From contig ML996692.1 of NCBI GenBank assembly GCA_010356995.1, positions 186,001 to 250,000 of the forward strand: a DNA stretch of 64,000 bases, written 5' to 3'. Made by a program: the position numbers and the translations under genes. Source of the DNA: Trichodelitschia bisporula (lineage: Eukaryota; Ascomycota; Dothideomycetes; Phaeotrichales; Phaeotrichaceae). Positions 1-13,129 of the stretch are shown here, piece by piece (position 1 is the stretch's first letter; each line of letters begins with the position of its first letter). The notes under the pieces were generated by a model that ran no database searches, was not told the origin of the DNA, and was given only the letters and a program-made list of their open reading frames with translations.

Positions 1-1154
1 TCGGCAAAGCAAGGTGGGGGAGAATAAGCCCGGGCAATACTCCGTATCAATATGCCAAATATGCAGCGATGGGGAGCGGTGGGATCGCGGTGGGCTGGCG
101 CGTATTTAGCGGACCACTTGGACGCGTGGGCGCGAGGAATCGCGGTCGCGGGATGGGTGAAAGTGGCTGGGATTGATGCAGCAATCAGGCTGAGCGAGTG
201 TTCCTTTCGGGCCAGCAAGCCGACCGGGAGGGAGAAGGAGGAGAAATAGAGATCGGGGCGAGATTATGCATCGCCTTGCTTTTGAAACGCAGGCTGAGTC
301 GAGTCTTGCAGTTGGAGTTGACTGGGGAGGGGGAGAGAATAATGGTTCGTTCGCGTCTTCTTCTTTGATCGGGTATCAGATCTCTGCTGTCTCTGATGGC
401 ATCACCACAGCTTTCCCAGAGGCAGCTTTCTCTCCGACGGTCGAAGAAGATAATATGCATTACGGATTAGAAGGCGGCGCCATGGATAAAACTATCAATC
501 TACCGTAGTCTTGTCACTCCTCCCCCGCGCCCGCCATGGACGGCGTAAATGGCGACTGGCTGGACCAGACAAATAAGGTGCGTGCACTCGCGGAGTCGCG
601 CGCGCTGCGGGTGTCCTTGATGTACCGCGTCCGCCGTGTCCGCACCGGCCGCCGCGCCCCACGGCCTGCCTACCGGCCCTTACACCCATTCCCATTATTC
701 CCACTTACCACAGACACGCCTACACGCTCAAACCACACGCCTCCAGGCAAAAAAGTCACGTCCCAAGTGTGCCTGTGCTTGCTACCAGTGCCCAGCAAAA
801 AGAGACGGCAGTGCCCACTCCCCAAACCCACCTCCCCCTCTCCACTTTGCTGGCCCACAACCCAACCCCAAAGTCAAACCTTGACTGACCCACCACCATT
901 CGCGCGTCTCTTCCTCTCTCAAAACCCTCACATTCTCTTTTCCTTTCCTCTGCTCCTTCTTCTCTTCTCAGCCTCGACTGCGTCTCTTTTCGTCTCTTAA
1001 CCCACTTGTGCTCTCAGCTGCATACGCGCGCCTGCCTCTGCTGCACTCGCGTAAGTTGATACCCGCCTCTCCTCCCAACGGCATCCGAACAGCTTCGAGT
1101 CTTGAACCTTCGATACCAACCTCAAGGCCGCCAAAACGCGTCCTGGCCCTCGAA
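1..1154. other. Intergenic region and 5' leader of the FHA gene
   Basis: No convincing gene is visible here; the short open frames lack family resemblance and splice support. From about 890 to 1000 the plus strand becomes strongly CT-rich, which is typical of fungal transcription start regions and fits a promoter for the FHA gene starting at 1155. Two ACGCGT hexamers lie at 122-127 and 1136-1141. Confidence 0.6.
1136..1141. promoter_or_regulatory. MCB-like ACGCGT hexamer just upstream of the FHA gene
   Basis: A perfect ACGCGT (MluI cell-cycle box) ends 13 nt before the ATG at 1155; a second copy is at 122-127. In yeasts MBF binds this hexamer, and TOS4/PLM2 are known G1/S targets, so the site suits the downstream gene. 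A six-base palindrome in GC-rich DNA can occur by chance, so this is only suggestive. Confidence 0.3.
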
Positions 1155-2667
1155 ATGGACAGTTCATCCCCCTCCAAGCCAAATTCGCTCGGTGGATTGC
1201 AATCGGCGCGTCGTGATGCCACGCGTCCGCGCGGTCTCCTCCCGCCTGTCGAGCTCTTCTCATCCCCCATCTCGGCTGGCAAGCGGAAACGTGATGTCCT
1301 CGAGCAGGACAACCTCTACCCCACTCCCGTCCCAACCTCATCACTCGGATTAGAGTGCACGTCACCAGCTCCTCACCTCCTGGATGGCGAAAGCTTCTCG
1401 CCTCTACGCATCGACCGTGAGCCCCTCTCCGATGTGCCTACCGTCGTGCTACCAGCCAATGGCCGCCCCGTCACCTTCGGTCGCTCATCCAAGTCCGCCG
1501 ACGTCAAAATGCACTCCAACACGCTCATCTCCCGCGTCCATTTGAGCGCGTGGTACGATCCCAACGACCGGATGATCTTGATCGAATGTCTTGGCTGGAA
1601 CGGAGCTCAAATTCACTGTCAGGGAAAGATATACGAGCTGCACAAGGAAGAGGCGTTTCATACGAGCGAAGTGGCGGCTACGGTTATGATCGATGCTCAT
1701 GGCTCGCGTGTGGTGGTCGGATGGCCGCAGGAAGCGTTGGTGGATGTGGAGCCCACTCCATCATCACGGAGCGGGACGGAGGAAGTGTCCCCCACACGCG
1801 CGTTTGGCCGTGCGGCTGCGAATCTCGCGTCAAGTCCGCCGCCAATGCCGATGGATCCGCCGTCACCTGCGTCATCACCTGCTCCCGCGATTGACATGTC
1901 AATCACAACCCAAATCGGTTTAGGCGACTCTCACGCCACTATCACCGTGTACGAAGACGACAAGGCCGAGCCTACCGCACCTTCGAGCAGCACTCCGCAG
2001 CCGACAATTTTCTACAACGAGAACGAGAATGAGAACGATGCCGAGTCGGACGCTGACGATGCCAATGATGACGAGAACGATCCCTTGATCCACTCGTTCG
2101 GTCCTGCTGGTTCTAGTATCCTCTCGAGTCTCGCCTCTTTCAATAAGTCTCCTCTTCGACCCCGCGGTCGCAGTAAAACGCGTAAAAGTGCTCCGAGCTC
2201 GAACTCAGCAGCATCGCGATCCTCCAGCACCATCGTGTCAACTGAACATTTCAAAACGAGCCCTATCAAGAACCATGTCATTAACCAGCTCGCCTTTTCT
2301 CGCGTACACTCGATTCCCCTTAGCACTATAATGAGCGCCCTGCCCAAGGATCTGAAGAAGAGTACATCGGCCGATGCGGCGGATCTTGGCGCGAAGGAGT
2401 TGGAAAGTATGCTGTTCGGGATTCCGTGCGTGGGCGAGATCAAGCGCGAGGGCAAGGATGCTGCGGGCAAGCCTTTGGAGGACGAGTTTTACTACCTGCC
2501 CGAGATGGACGACAACACCATGCGGCGGGAGGCGGTGACGGCCGGAATGGGACGGACGGGCCTGCGGGAAGTGCGAAAGAGTCATAAGGTGAGCACAACT
2601 TGGAGTTCAACAAGGAGCTTTGTACTGACCGCTACAGCAATACTACTGGAAGAAGCCGCGCAACTAG
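1155..2667 (+). CDS. TOS4: FHA-domain protein, Tos4/Plm2-like
   Basis: Predicted nuclear chromatin-associated protein of about 488 aa. Exons are 1155-2588 and 2638-2667, with a 49-nt intron (GTGAGC, CTGAC branch, ACAG). The FHA domain spans roughly residues 95-190 and keeps the phosphothreonine-binding set: Gly109-Arg110, Ser126 and His129 in SRVH, and Asn149 in GWNG. Near the C terminus is a conserved block (PLSTIMSALPKDLK) followed by a basic tail that only becomes QYYWKKPRN-stop after splicing; this tail supports the intron. The ATG at 1155 is chosen because the upstream in-frame extension looks like leader sequence. In yeast, Tos4 binds histone deacetylase complexes through its FHA domain and is induced at G1/S. 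Orthology to Tos4 rather than another FHA protein is an inference. Confidence 0.8.
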
Positions 2668-4090
2668 CTTGGAACTGGATTTTGGGTTTTGTGCACTGCA
2701 TAGCTTGCCTTGGGCGGACTCACGATTGGCATCCTGATTCTTGGTCGACCTATATACCTCTTCTCTTTATATCCCTCTTCAATCCCATGAGCCTCACGCT
2801 TGAGGTTTATGCCCTTCATGACTTCTCCGCCCCCGTTTTCTCCCTTCCATTCTACACACATTAGCATGGTGTTCGGCGTTAAGTGGGCAATACCCTCCTG
2901 GAATTGCAGTGTTCAGGGCATTGCTTTTGTTTATATCTTCCCTTTCATCCACCCTTTGCGTCTCCTCGACATCACAGCGAATCTTCCCTACCCTTCCCCC
3001 ATCCTCCCTTTCCGGCTCGAACTCCCATGTACCACTATCACCTCACTGGTCCCTTTCCCAACGTCTATATTGGCTTCGGCGTTTTCGCGCATTCGATACC
3101 ACGGGTCCCTAACGGCGGTATGGAACGGATTTATGGCTTCTTTTTGGCGAGTCGGTCGCGAGGGTCCGCACCGCATGTTTGTGTTTGTGGCCTGGTTGGC
3201 TGAAATGGCCTGCGCTGTGCTGTATGCTAGTTTACAGTAAAAGTCGGATGTGTTGCACTTGCTGAGGCTGTGTGTGATGTGTGGCCCGTGATTGTGTGCG
3301 AGGGGGCGTTTACGAATCCGGCGCGTCGCTTGAAGCCGACGGACGATGTCATCGCCCCTGAATTCCTAACTTGATGCCAGCGGCTTCACGACTGATATGC
3401 GGGCTCCGTTACATGGCATCCTGTCCACATTCCCAAATCTATTCGTGGACTTGCTCCCACCGCGTATACCTACCCATAACGACATAAGTAGAACCGCTGC
3501 AGCTTTACCTTATTCTCGTCCTCCGGCCCCGGAGTTAAGATTCTCGGTCGCAACTTCCATCACAACCCTCATTTCCGTACACGCAAAACCTACTCAACAC
3601 CCACCTCCCGCTACGCACCTCCTCAAAATCACTCAAAAACTCTCCCTCACTAGCACCATTCCATTCCATCCCTCTGTCTAGCAGAAAAGACGTCAATCCC
3701 TCAACCCGAATTTTCCACCCCGCAAATCCATTTTCAGCCTTGCAACCAAATCTAACAACAAAAACCCAAAAACCCAAAAACCAACCAACAACCAACAACT
3801 ACACACACCAGTCCCACTTCGTCATCCATCTTCAAAAGAAATACCGCCCTCCTACCTCTTACAATGCAGTTCACGTCCTCCCAAACTTTTAACCTCCCCC
3901 TCACCTCTCCCCTCACACGCGACTCAGCCTTGCCCTTCCACGCGTGACGTCAGCCATCGCGCTCTCACATGACGTTTTTTGAGTCCCGCTGCCCAAACCA
4001 GCCAATCAACGCCCCTGCCGAGCCGAACCTCGGCACACACGCCATAAAACTGTACATATTGATGTTTGGGATTTCGGTGCAGCAAGAAAT
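2668..4090. other. Intergenic region, FHA gene to tRNA-Lys
   Basis: Long gap with no supported gene. The open frames between 2800 and 3240 and at 3397-3681 show no recognisable domains and are pyrimidine-rich low-complexity sequence. It probably holds the 3' end of the FHA gene and the upstream region of the tRNA. A perfect CRE-type palindrome lies at 3945-3952. Confidence 0.5.
3945..3952. promoter_or_regulatory. CRE/ATF-type palindrome TGACGTCA
   Basis: Perfect 8-bp palindrome bound by fungal bZIP factors of the Atf1/CREB type. A half-site TGACGT follows about 20 bp later. The nearest downstream gene is the tRNA at 4091, so the target is unclear. Confidence 0.3.
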
Positions 4091-4180
4091 GCCCGGGTAG
4101 CTCAATCGGTAGAGCGTGTGGCTCTTATGCCTCAAAGCATTGAAACCTCAAGGTCGCGAGTTCGAGCCTCGCCTCGGGCT
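4091..4180 (+). tRNA. tRNA-Lys(CUU): tRNA-Lys, anticodon CUU, with 17-nt intron
   Basis: The cloverleaf is complete: acceptor 4091-4097 pairs with 4173-4179, the T arm contains GTTCGAGCC, and the anticodon CTT lies at 4124-4126. An intron of about 17 nt (4128-4144) follows position 37, the canonical place for eukaryotic nuclear tRNAs. The anticodon stem has one T-T mismatch at pairs 29-41. A T7 run at 4183-4189 is the Pol III terminator. A near twin with anticodon UUU lies inverted at 27950-28051. Confidence 0.93.
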
Positions 4181-4771
4181 TCTTTTTTTCCATCCTCGAG
4201 GCCTGGAGGGGTGTAAGACGGGCGGGGGTCGGCGGTGAGAAGTCATTTTGGTTCTCCGGAGTTGGGATGAAAGGTAGATGGTCGGATGTATGCTACTGCA
4301 GTGTAACGTGCAATAGGACGGAGTGGGTGCGGCCTCTTCTTTTGGAAAATTGCCTGTGGCTAGGCAGAGGCTTGGGCGCCTTCTTTGCGAGCGGAGTGAA
4401 TCGTAGCAAAGAAAGGACGCTGGAATGGCCCCTGATGAAGCAGTAGCCATGGAAAGAGGCCGTTGAAATAGCCGCTGGCAACACACTGCTGGAAGCTCGA
4501 GCACACGCGTAAGAAAGGTTAAGATAGCACACTGCAAGGATATATGGAGGAATTGGATCATTCTTGTTGGATACGCTACCCCAGCAAACCGATACTTCAT
4601 CAGGTAAACCCCACAGCATCCCCAGAATACCAGGACTCGACACCAGGAGCAGTCTTCGAGTTCATAATTGCATTCCTACCCGGCCATGTAAAATGAGTCC
4701 TAGTCTACACCGTCCGAGGCAAGAAAACACCCGCAACCCCAACAGCGCCAGCCAGGCCGAAGAGCCGTCGT
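4181..4771. other. Intergenic region between tRNA-Lys and the eL40 gene
   Basis: Apart from the Pol III terminator next to the tRNA, nothing recognisable is present. The minus-strand open frames here show no family resemblance. The part next to 4772 is presumably the 3' UTR of the ubiquitin-eL40 gene. Confidence 0.5.
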
Positions 4772-5725
<954 letters not shown>

Positions 5726-7489
5726 TCATGAAATGCTCATGCCGCTCATGCCGTCGTCCAAATCCTCCTCTTGGTCCGCCGTCCGTTTCACCTGTCGTAT
5801 CAACTCCACTTCCACCGCAAAGACCCTATCAACAACTGTCTTTAACGGAAAGCCTGCCAGTCTCGCCGCGACCTCGTAAAACCGCTTAACGTAGCCCTCC
5901 AACTCACTCTCCTTGCGGTACCGCCGATAATGATTCCCCGGCCGTGGGACTGATCTTCCGAGCTCAAGCTCTTCATCTTCAGTAATAGCCCTGCGCGGCT
6001 TCAGACTCGTCTGCACGGCGCGCAGTTTCTCAATCTTGAGCCTCTCGATCTCATATCTCGTCGGCTTCTGTGCTGGCACAGCACCACTCTCGCCGACTGG
6101 AAACATCTCGAAGATAGCGCGTCGGAAGTCTGCATCTCCGGTCACTCCTTCCTCCTCGCCTGCTAGCCACGATTTTGAATACCAGTCCAGATAGTCGTCC
6201 AGCTTCTCTTCTGACATGTCCAGCACATCCGCCTCCTTCACCTGCATTGCCTCGCTGTACCCTAACCGATCCGGGTTCTTGAAGGTATCTTCGTATGCCT
6301 TCGTAGCCATGTCCCAAGACTCCCAATCTATGATTGCGGCACTCGGCTCATCGTCTTTGGTGGGATAACGCTTGATGCCGTCCATAGGGTACAGCAACTT
6401 GACAGCCACTATCACCGTCGAAATGAGCTGCAACTCAGGACAATCAGCAGCCCGGCGTCGATGCGGCTTATCAGGATACTTGAAGTCGAACTTAGCCAAA
6501 GCCGCAAGCCGCCGGGCTGCCGGGTACACCTCGAGCGGCAAGGCTAGCTCTTTGATGTAGCGAAACAGGTGCAGCGGGAAATTGAGCGGTGGGAGGATGA
6601 ACCCGAAGTCGCGCTGGTGCGAGTGGAAGAGCTGGACCACCGCTTTATGCAACTTTCGCGTGTTGAGCGTGGTCCGTGGATCGAGAAGTTGCTGGTAGCT
6701 GCCCGGCATACGATTCCGCATTTCGTGGGGAATGGCATTGATGGCGCGGTAGTAGAGGAGCTCACCTTCTGTGACCCACGTAAAGAAGTCGCTGAAGAAC
6801 ACGGGCAGCCGGAGGAGGTAGGCGCCCATGTAGCAGAGAGCAAGCATGTGAACGAGTTTTGGTGTGGAGCGGGTTCTAACCACGCTCGTTGCGTCGCTTT
6901 CTGCGCCTGTGTCCTCGGATTGGGAGCTGTACATTGGTGTCTGGCTTTCGGTGTCGGAGAATGGGTCTGTATCCATGGATGTGGATAGACTTTGCAAACG
7001 AAGAGCCCATAGATCGTGGACTATCATCTATCACCCCATAAGTATATGTGATCCGCTTAGATCGCCCAAAGGTTTATTTGTATCAGATGGCGAAGGTGAT
7101 TCAACTTACCTCCAATTCCTCAGGAAATCCCTTTTCCTTGATCAGAGACCATACTTGCTTCCTCAGCACTAACTGAGAGGCCAGCAAATAGAGCTCAAAA
7201 GCTCTTCGGCCACGGAAATCTGCATGAGGGCGTTAGCCATCTCTACCCACGCCTCTGAGCAGCATCAAAGCGGAAAGAGTGCCCCACGTTTTCGAGTAGA
7301 CTCCGCCGCCTCCTTCTGTCGCCTTGTCGTCCGGCCCTGGCCGCCGGCCGTGAAAGCATCCTCATCTTCTGGTGGACGCACACGCGCGCCTTCTCTAAGA
7401 TGACCGTTTTGGCAGAAGAATTGGCCCGATTCATCAGCGCGATACCGTCGTGAGCGGCACCCGTCAATTCCACAGACTTCACCACGCAT
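5726..7489 (-). CDS. RRN7: RNA polymerase I initiation factor Rrn7 (TAF1B-like)
   Basis: Component of the Pol I core factor that binds the rDNA promoter and plays a TFIIB-like role. Exons on the minus strand: 7288-7489, 7110-7219, 5726-7027, giving about 537 aa. The N terminus carries the RRN7-type zinc ribbon: Cys6, Cys11, Cys26 and His30 (VCGIDGCRSRRY then FFCQNGHLREG). Exon 2 encodes FRGRRAFELYLLASQLVLRK, the start of the first cyclin-like region, and exon 3 the rest. The ATG at 7489 sits just before the first zinc ligand, as in yeast Rrn7. Intron 2 (82 nt) has GTAAGT. Intron 1 (68 nt) uses a weak donor, GTGGGG, but it is the only join that links zinc ribbon and cyclin fold before a stop, and it has a good GCTAAC branch. 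Confidence 0.85.
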
Positions 7490-7952
7490 AATGGGCGGTA
7501 CTTTCCGCCAGGCTGCGAAGGAGTAATCAAGTTTTAATCTTCTGAGGAGGCGCTACTCGAACTAATGATGGTTTGGTAATCACGGTTTGCATCGATGTTG
7601 GAGTTATGGAAGGCGAGCAATCTTGGCTGCAGCTGTCTGATGCTGAGGTCCGAGGTCACGAGTCCTTCGACCGCATGGTGTTGGCCATGTCGCCACAAGT
7701 TACAAGAGCATTAAGAAAATCGTCGTTTAAGTCAATTGCATAATCCTCGCCAGGTATCACGATCCGCCTGCACTGGCGCCCGGCTGTAGTGATCTAGCTT
7801 GAACCCATGCTCGTAAACATGGAAAACACACACCATAGCCCTTTCCACGTCCTTTTCAACACTTTGGAGAATATTTAAACGCTACCAACTGCCTGGCCGC
7901 GTGCGTTTGGACACGCAAAGCGACGTTAAATCTCTCCAACTGTACCGCCCAT
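7490..7952. other. Intergenic region, eIF5A 3' end to RRN7 5' end
   Basis: Both neighbours are on the minus strand, so this 463-bp gap should hold the eIF5A 3' UTR and the RRN7 promoter. No gene or repeat was seen. Confidence 0.45.
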
Positions 7953-8668
7953 TTACTTCGGGGCCTCCTTAGCGTCAATCGCAGCCTCCTCGCCCATGGC
8001 AGTCAGGACAATGACGTCTGCACTCGTTAGCATTTAAACTCTTGCAAATGATGTAGAGACGCACTAGTGTCCTTGCCTTCCTCATGGAAGAGCTTCTTGA
8101 TCTTGTCACCGACTTCGCCGTCCGGGACCTTAACATCGTCCTTGGTGGAGCCGTCGTCGGACATCAGGGACAGGAAACCGTCATCAGTCACGTCAAGCTT
8201 AAGTTGATAAGCAAATGCGCCCCATTCACAAATGTTGCGCCACTTACGAGCTGGTACTCCTGGCGGCGAACGTTGGGAACGTCCATGTTATGGGTGGACG
8301 GGCAGAGATCTTCAAGCTTCTTGCCAGTGAAGATGTCGATGGCAACGAGATGGACCTTCGCGTGGCCGTGCTTGCCGGTCTTCGAGGTCGACATCTCGAC
8401 AATCTTGCAGGGACGGTTCTTGATCACAACGAAACCGTTCTTGCGCAGAGCAGAGCACTGCATCGGGTAGGTGGTCGAGGCACCGGCATCGGCGCTCTCA
8501 AAGGTGTGCTCATGCTGTATCGCGGACAAGAGGTTAGCATCTCTCGTTGAGTGAAAAATGGCAGTGTCTTGACGGCACACGCGATGTGGCAACAGGCGAC
8601 AATCCATAAAAGCGGGGTACAGGACAGGCGCGGGGAGGGGCAGTAATTACCTGGGCATCGTCCGCCAT
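7953..8668 (-). CDS. HYP2: Translation factor eIF5A
   Basis: Hypusinated factor that helps ribosomes through stalling sequences and in termination. Minus-strand exons: 8651-8668 (MADDAQ), 8248-8514, 8065-8197, 7953-8017; introns of 136, 50 and 47 nt. The 160-aa product is full length for the family. The hypusine loop [12 protein letters not shown] is intact, with Lys54 the modified residue, followed by the [18 protein letters not shown] strand and the C-terminal OB fold ending in [13 protein letters not shown]. The splice joins restore the family sequence at every boundary (Q/HEHTF, QL/LDVTDDG, DT/NVIVL), so the structure is firm. It is divergent from VPS52 across 749 bp. Symbol follows yeast HYP2/TIF51A. 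Confidence 0.96.
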
Positions 8669-9417
8669 TTTGAGGATAGTAGTGAAGGAGGTAGGTGGTT
8701 CGGGTGTTGTTGGCGTAAATGATGTGCAATGTTCAAAAAGGAACGAAGAGGGCGGCGAGAGAGGAAGGGCTTTATGGGAGTTGAGCGACGATGGAGGGGT
8801 TTGGATGAAATCGGGGTGGAAGGCCGAGCCTCTCAAGAAAGTTGTGCGCCGCCAAGTGCTAAGAATTTTGCGGGGCTCTTTTTTCGCTGGCGTCAAGGCA
8901 CGGGCCAAGGCCAGGAAACCCTGCTGCCTGACATCCGCCTGACCCTCGGGTGGAGTGTAAATCCGGCAGCGTGCGAGTCTGTGGCGCATGGCTGATTGGC
9001 AATGAAGCTGTACTGTGGTAGACTTCGCGCGGTAAAGCTTCAGACAGATATCTTCTTGAGGGCAGGGGCAACTTGAGCTTTTGACCTCTTCAAATTTGTC
9101 CTTCAGTCACCGTCCTTCAACTGCTACCTGCTTCGTCCATATTACTCGTTGTCGCTGTCACTTCGTCGACTATTGACCCAGACTGATTGGAGATAGTGCT
9201 TTGGTGACGCGCATATGCGCATGTCGCGTTGGCAGTAGCACCTGTGGTGACTTACATCCCACTCGGCCTCTTTTACTGAATGAGTGGAACAAAGTTTTCA
9301 GATTTGCTCAGTTAGTCTATCACCGTGGTTCCCCGATTCCTGTGAATGTGCTAATTCCTCTAGGCCCCGACAAGCACACAGCCACCGCTATTGCGTGCCC
9401 AATTCTCTGCACGAACC
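8669..9417. other. Divergent promoter region, eIF5A and VPS52
   Basis: The 749-bp gap separates two genes pointing away from each other and should contain both promoters. No TATA box or named element was confidently recognised, and no RNA gene was seen. Confidence 0.45.
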
Positions 9418-11680
9418 ATGGTTCCTGACCGTGTAGCGACTCAATCGCCCGCGGGGACACCTCCCCGAAGTCAGACATACTCTCCGGCCCCTCGTCGCGG
9501 GCCATATCCCAGCCAACCTCAGTTTCCCCCTCGACCAAATGCCACCCCTCGCGTGTCATCCCTCTCCTTAGTATCCACTCCCGCTGCATCCACAACGAAT
9601 CTACCTACCTTAGGTGTCCCACATGTCGTGCCCGCAAGGACACGTATGCCTCCATCAGATGCTGCAGATCCGTTACAAGTGCTGCAAGCCATAATGGGCG
9701 GGCCGGTGCGTGAAGGGAAGAGGTCAAGAGACGCACAGCTTCCAGACTTGCTGGCCGACATTGATTTTGGAGGCCTCGGCCTAGAAGATTTCGCGAAGCA
9801 AGAGGCAAGCTCGCCGCCGCTCAATGTACATAGTTATACCGCACAATCGATCGAGGAATGTAAGTTTGGTGTCCTGAAGTGCAGCGTTTGCTTACATGCC
9901 AGACAACCGCGAGAAAGATAAGTTTGAAGATCTCCACCGCTCGATCTCAGTAGGTCTACCTTCCATCCCGTAAAAAAGTCATACCCAAGTCCCACATGTA
10001 AACCTCTAGCCGATGTATAAAAACCGACCGAGCTGTATACCATCCGTAGAAATGTGGGCACTCTCGTACTCTTATATATCCGTAGAAATTCGCTAACGCT
10101 CCAGGCGTGTGACAACATCCTTTCGTCTGTAGAAACATATTTGACCAATTTCCAATCTGATTTGGGTTCCGTTTCTTCGGAGATCGAAACACTCCAGTCG
10201 CGCTCGACTACCTTGAACCAAAGGCTGGAAAACCGGCGTGTTGTAGAAAAGCTTCTCGGTCCAACTGTGGAAGAGATCAGCCTCTCGCCCGCCATAGTAC
10301 GCAAGATCGCCGAAGGTCCCATCGATGAATCGTGGATTAAGGCGCTGCAGGAGCTGGATAAGCGGACGAAGGTCATCGAGGCGAAGCTGAAGGATGGGAG
10401 TAAACTGAAGGCGGTCGAGGATCTCAAGCCTCTGCTCGACGACTTGAACAACAAGGTATGCTACATCTTTTGAGGCTTGCGCTCGGCTGACATCCAAGGC
10501 CGTCGAACGGATCCGCGACTATCTCGTCAGCCAAATCAAAGCCCTGAGGTCCCCCAATATCAATGCTCAGATCATCCAGTCGCAGTCCTTTGCTGGCTAC
10601 CAGGACCTATACGCCTTTCTCGCCCGCCACCAGCAATCGCTCGCGGATGGGATATGCCAGGCCTACATCAATACTATGCGCTGGTATTACTTGAACCACT
10701 TTACACGCTATGAGGCAGCTCTTCGTCAGCTTAAACTTCACAGCATCGACAAGACTGAGCTGCTGGGGACCATTGACGACCCTGCAGCACGCCGTGGCAA
10801 GGGGCCGCAGACAGTTGACCCATTCTCCCTCGGGCGGCGTCTGGAAGTGCTCAAGAATCCGTCGCCTTCGGCACTGTCGGCATATTTGGCGGGTGAGAAC
10901 AAGGGGACACACTTCCTCGAACTCCCCTTCCGCGCCTTCAACCTTGCCCTCATCGACAATGCTAGCTATGAATACACATTCCTCTCCAACTTCTTCGCAG
11001 CAACTCACAGTTTCCACGCCATAACCCGCACTTTCGACGCCATCTTTGCCCCCACGGTCGCCCTAGGCCAAGCGTACACGAAATCGCTGGTAGAAAACAC
11101 CACAGACGCACTCGGGATCCTGCTCGCGGTGCGCATAAACCAAGCTCTAGCCTTTGACTTACAGCGCCGCAAAGTGCCTGCTGTGGAGAACTACACGAAT
11201 GCAACGAATATGCTCCTTTGGCCGCGCTTCCAGCAAGTCCTCGACCAACACGTTGATTCGCTGAAGCGCGCTGCAGCGGCGGTTCCATCCCGAAGTGCGC
11301 CGGCGGCTACGGCGTCCGCATTGCTGGCGGCTGCCACGGGACAGGGAGCATCGGTTTCGGGTCAGTCGACAGCGCCGCACCCGCTCACGCAGCGATTGGC
11401 CAGCTTCCTGGCTGGGTTGCTGGAGCTCAGTGCCGAGGCTGGGGATGAGGAACCGGTTGCGAGGAGCGTTGGCCGGTTGAGAGCAGAGTTCGACTTGCTG
11501 CTTGGTCGCTTGAGCCGCAATATTGGCGGGGTAGGCGCCGAGCAGAGGAAGAAGCGGTTCCTGTTCAACAACTACAGCTTGGTCGGCACAATACTCGAGG
11601 AGACGAAGGGGCGGCTCGCGGATGAAATCAAGGCGGATTACGCGAGACTGAAGCAGGAGAATGGTGATGCATTGAGCTAG
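9418..11680 (+). CDS. VPS52: GARP complex subunit Vps52
   Basis: Subunit of the GARP tethering complex (Vps51-54), which captures endosome-derived vesicles at the trans-Golgi. Exons: 9418-9859, 9903-9949, 10105-10455, 10499-11680; about 673 aa. The start at 9418 has a good context (AACCATGG). The first 140 residues are Pro/Ser-rich; the Vps52 domain starts in exon 3 with NFQSDLGSVSSEIETLQSRS and LNQRLENRRVVEKLLGP, and continues through IRDYLVSQIKALRSPNINAQ, QSQSFAGYQDLYAFLARHQQ and MRWYYLNHFTRYEAAL, all typical of this family. Intron 2 (155 nt) is the longest and contains two copies of TCCGTAGAAAT. The divergent neighbour is eIF5A. Confidence 0.92.
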
Positions 11681-13129
11681 GACTAGACATTGTTTACTCA
11701 GGAGCAAGCGATTTGACATGCACATTGATTCCATTCGTAGCCTTCATCATCACCCTCTCCGTGTCTCTGATCTTTGATGTGCCTAGCCTTCCTTTTTTAG
11801 CCTCCGCCCCGAAGCCCCCAGCGGAAGTCAAGAAGCCGACGACAAGCAAGTAAATTGGCACAAGCCAAGAACTTGTCCGTTTCTTGATCCCCCCAAGGAG
11901 GAGACCAGCGCTACAAAGCTTGACATCACGAAATGCCCCCCAGGAAACAAATAACCAAACCAGGCTATCTCCAGGGCCAGCCGCACCCCGCCAAGGGCGC
12001 AACCCGCCATCAGAAAACGCGCCCAAGCTGATCCCGCCCGTCAGAAAACGCACGCAAGATCGAGCCTGGCGGTCCCTCCTCGGCCTCGCCTCGTCTGCCA
12101 CAGGGATGCTGGGGACACTGCGCGTCGCGGATCGGAAACGCGGGCGTGCGCGCGGCAAGCGCCATTGGTGCGCGGGTGTTGCCGCGCTCGGCGGGATCGG
12201 GGCCAAGGCGGCCGGCTGGGCAGGGCGAGAGGAGGCGGCGGGTTGCCGCTGTGGGCGGGGCCGGGATGAGGGAGGGGGTCTTTTGGGGCCTATCATCGGG
12301 AGTGGAATGGGGTTGTGAAGTTGTTGTTGAGGGGTGAGCTGATGACCGCCGGGTTTGCTCACCGGGTTGCTCGGCGGCTTCTGAGGCGGGTGAGGGCAAG
12401 GGGCCGCGAATGGGGAATAGGGATGCGACGGGCTGGGCTTGCCTCTCGTCTCGAGACGACCGATTTGGGAGACACGCGGGTTTGATGACTTGTCGTGCTT
12501 TTGTCTCGCTCTTCTTTCCCCGCGAAATGCGGCTCAGAGACAGAGGCTAGTGGTGGTACGACGTCATGTTGACTTGGGCGCGCCTGGACCACCACGCGTC
12601 GAGCCCACAACGTTATCACCAACATCATCACCACCATCTCCCGCCGCAGCAAAGTCGCGATGTTCTCGCATCGCGCCCCAAAACTTTGTTCAGCTAAACA
12701 TACCCTTTGACAGCCAAAAACAATCTTCTTGTCGTTTGTTTCCCGTCTCCTTTTCCTCGTGCCTGCGCCGGAAACGCGCCCTTTGCAACTGTTTCCTCCC
12801 CTCCGACGCGACGGGTTTCAGGCACTCTTGTCGAGCAAAATCACCTTGGCATACCAAGAGTCCATCGAAACTTCAACCTCCTGCCATGGCCGAATGCTAA
12901 GAAATGCTAAAGGATATATTTTCACGGCCTTGCCGCCGAAATGCTCACCATCATCACGCACCACATCCAGCATCACAGCTTTTCAGCCGAGTACAGGTGA
13001 CTCGGTCCGTTCTTTGTCTTCTTCATACATTCTCTTCTACTTGCTGGGCAAGACCACTCTGTTATCCCAAACCATCTCCAGCGGAGACCAATCACACCAG
13101 TCCTTTCATCCTTTCATCTCGCTATCAAA
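11681..13129. other. Intergenic region, VPS52 to HsbA-like gene
   Basis: This 1.45-kb gap has no firmly supported gene. A 222-codon minus-strand frame (11694-12362) ends in a hydrophobic segment and a basic tail but matches no family I know and is mostly Pro/Arg low complexity, so it is not called. The last 500 bp before 13130 are CT-rich and likely hold the promoter and leader of the HsbA-like gene. Confidence 0.4.

Noticed and set aside
2668-2864. Longer FHA protein reading through 2588
   Set aside because: Needs retention of a good intron and loses the conserved YYWKKP tail.
11694-12362. 222-codon minus-strand frame with one hydrophobic segment
   Set aside because: Mostly Pro/Arg low complexity, no family, no splice support; could be a 3' flank.
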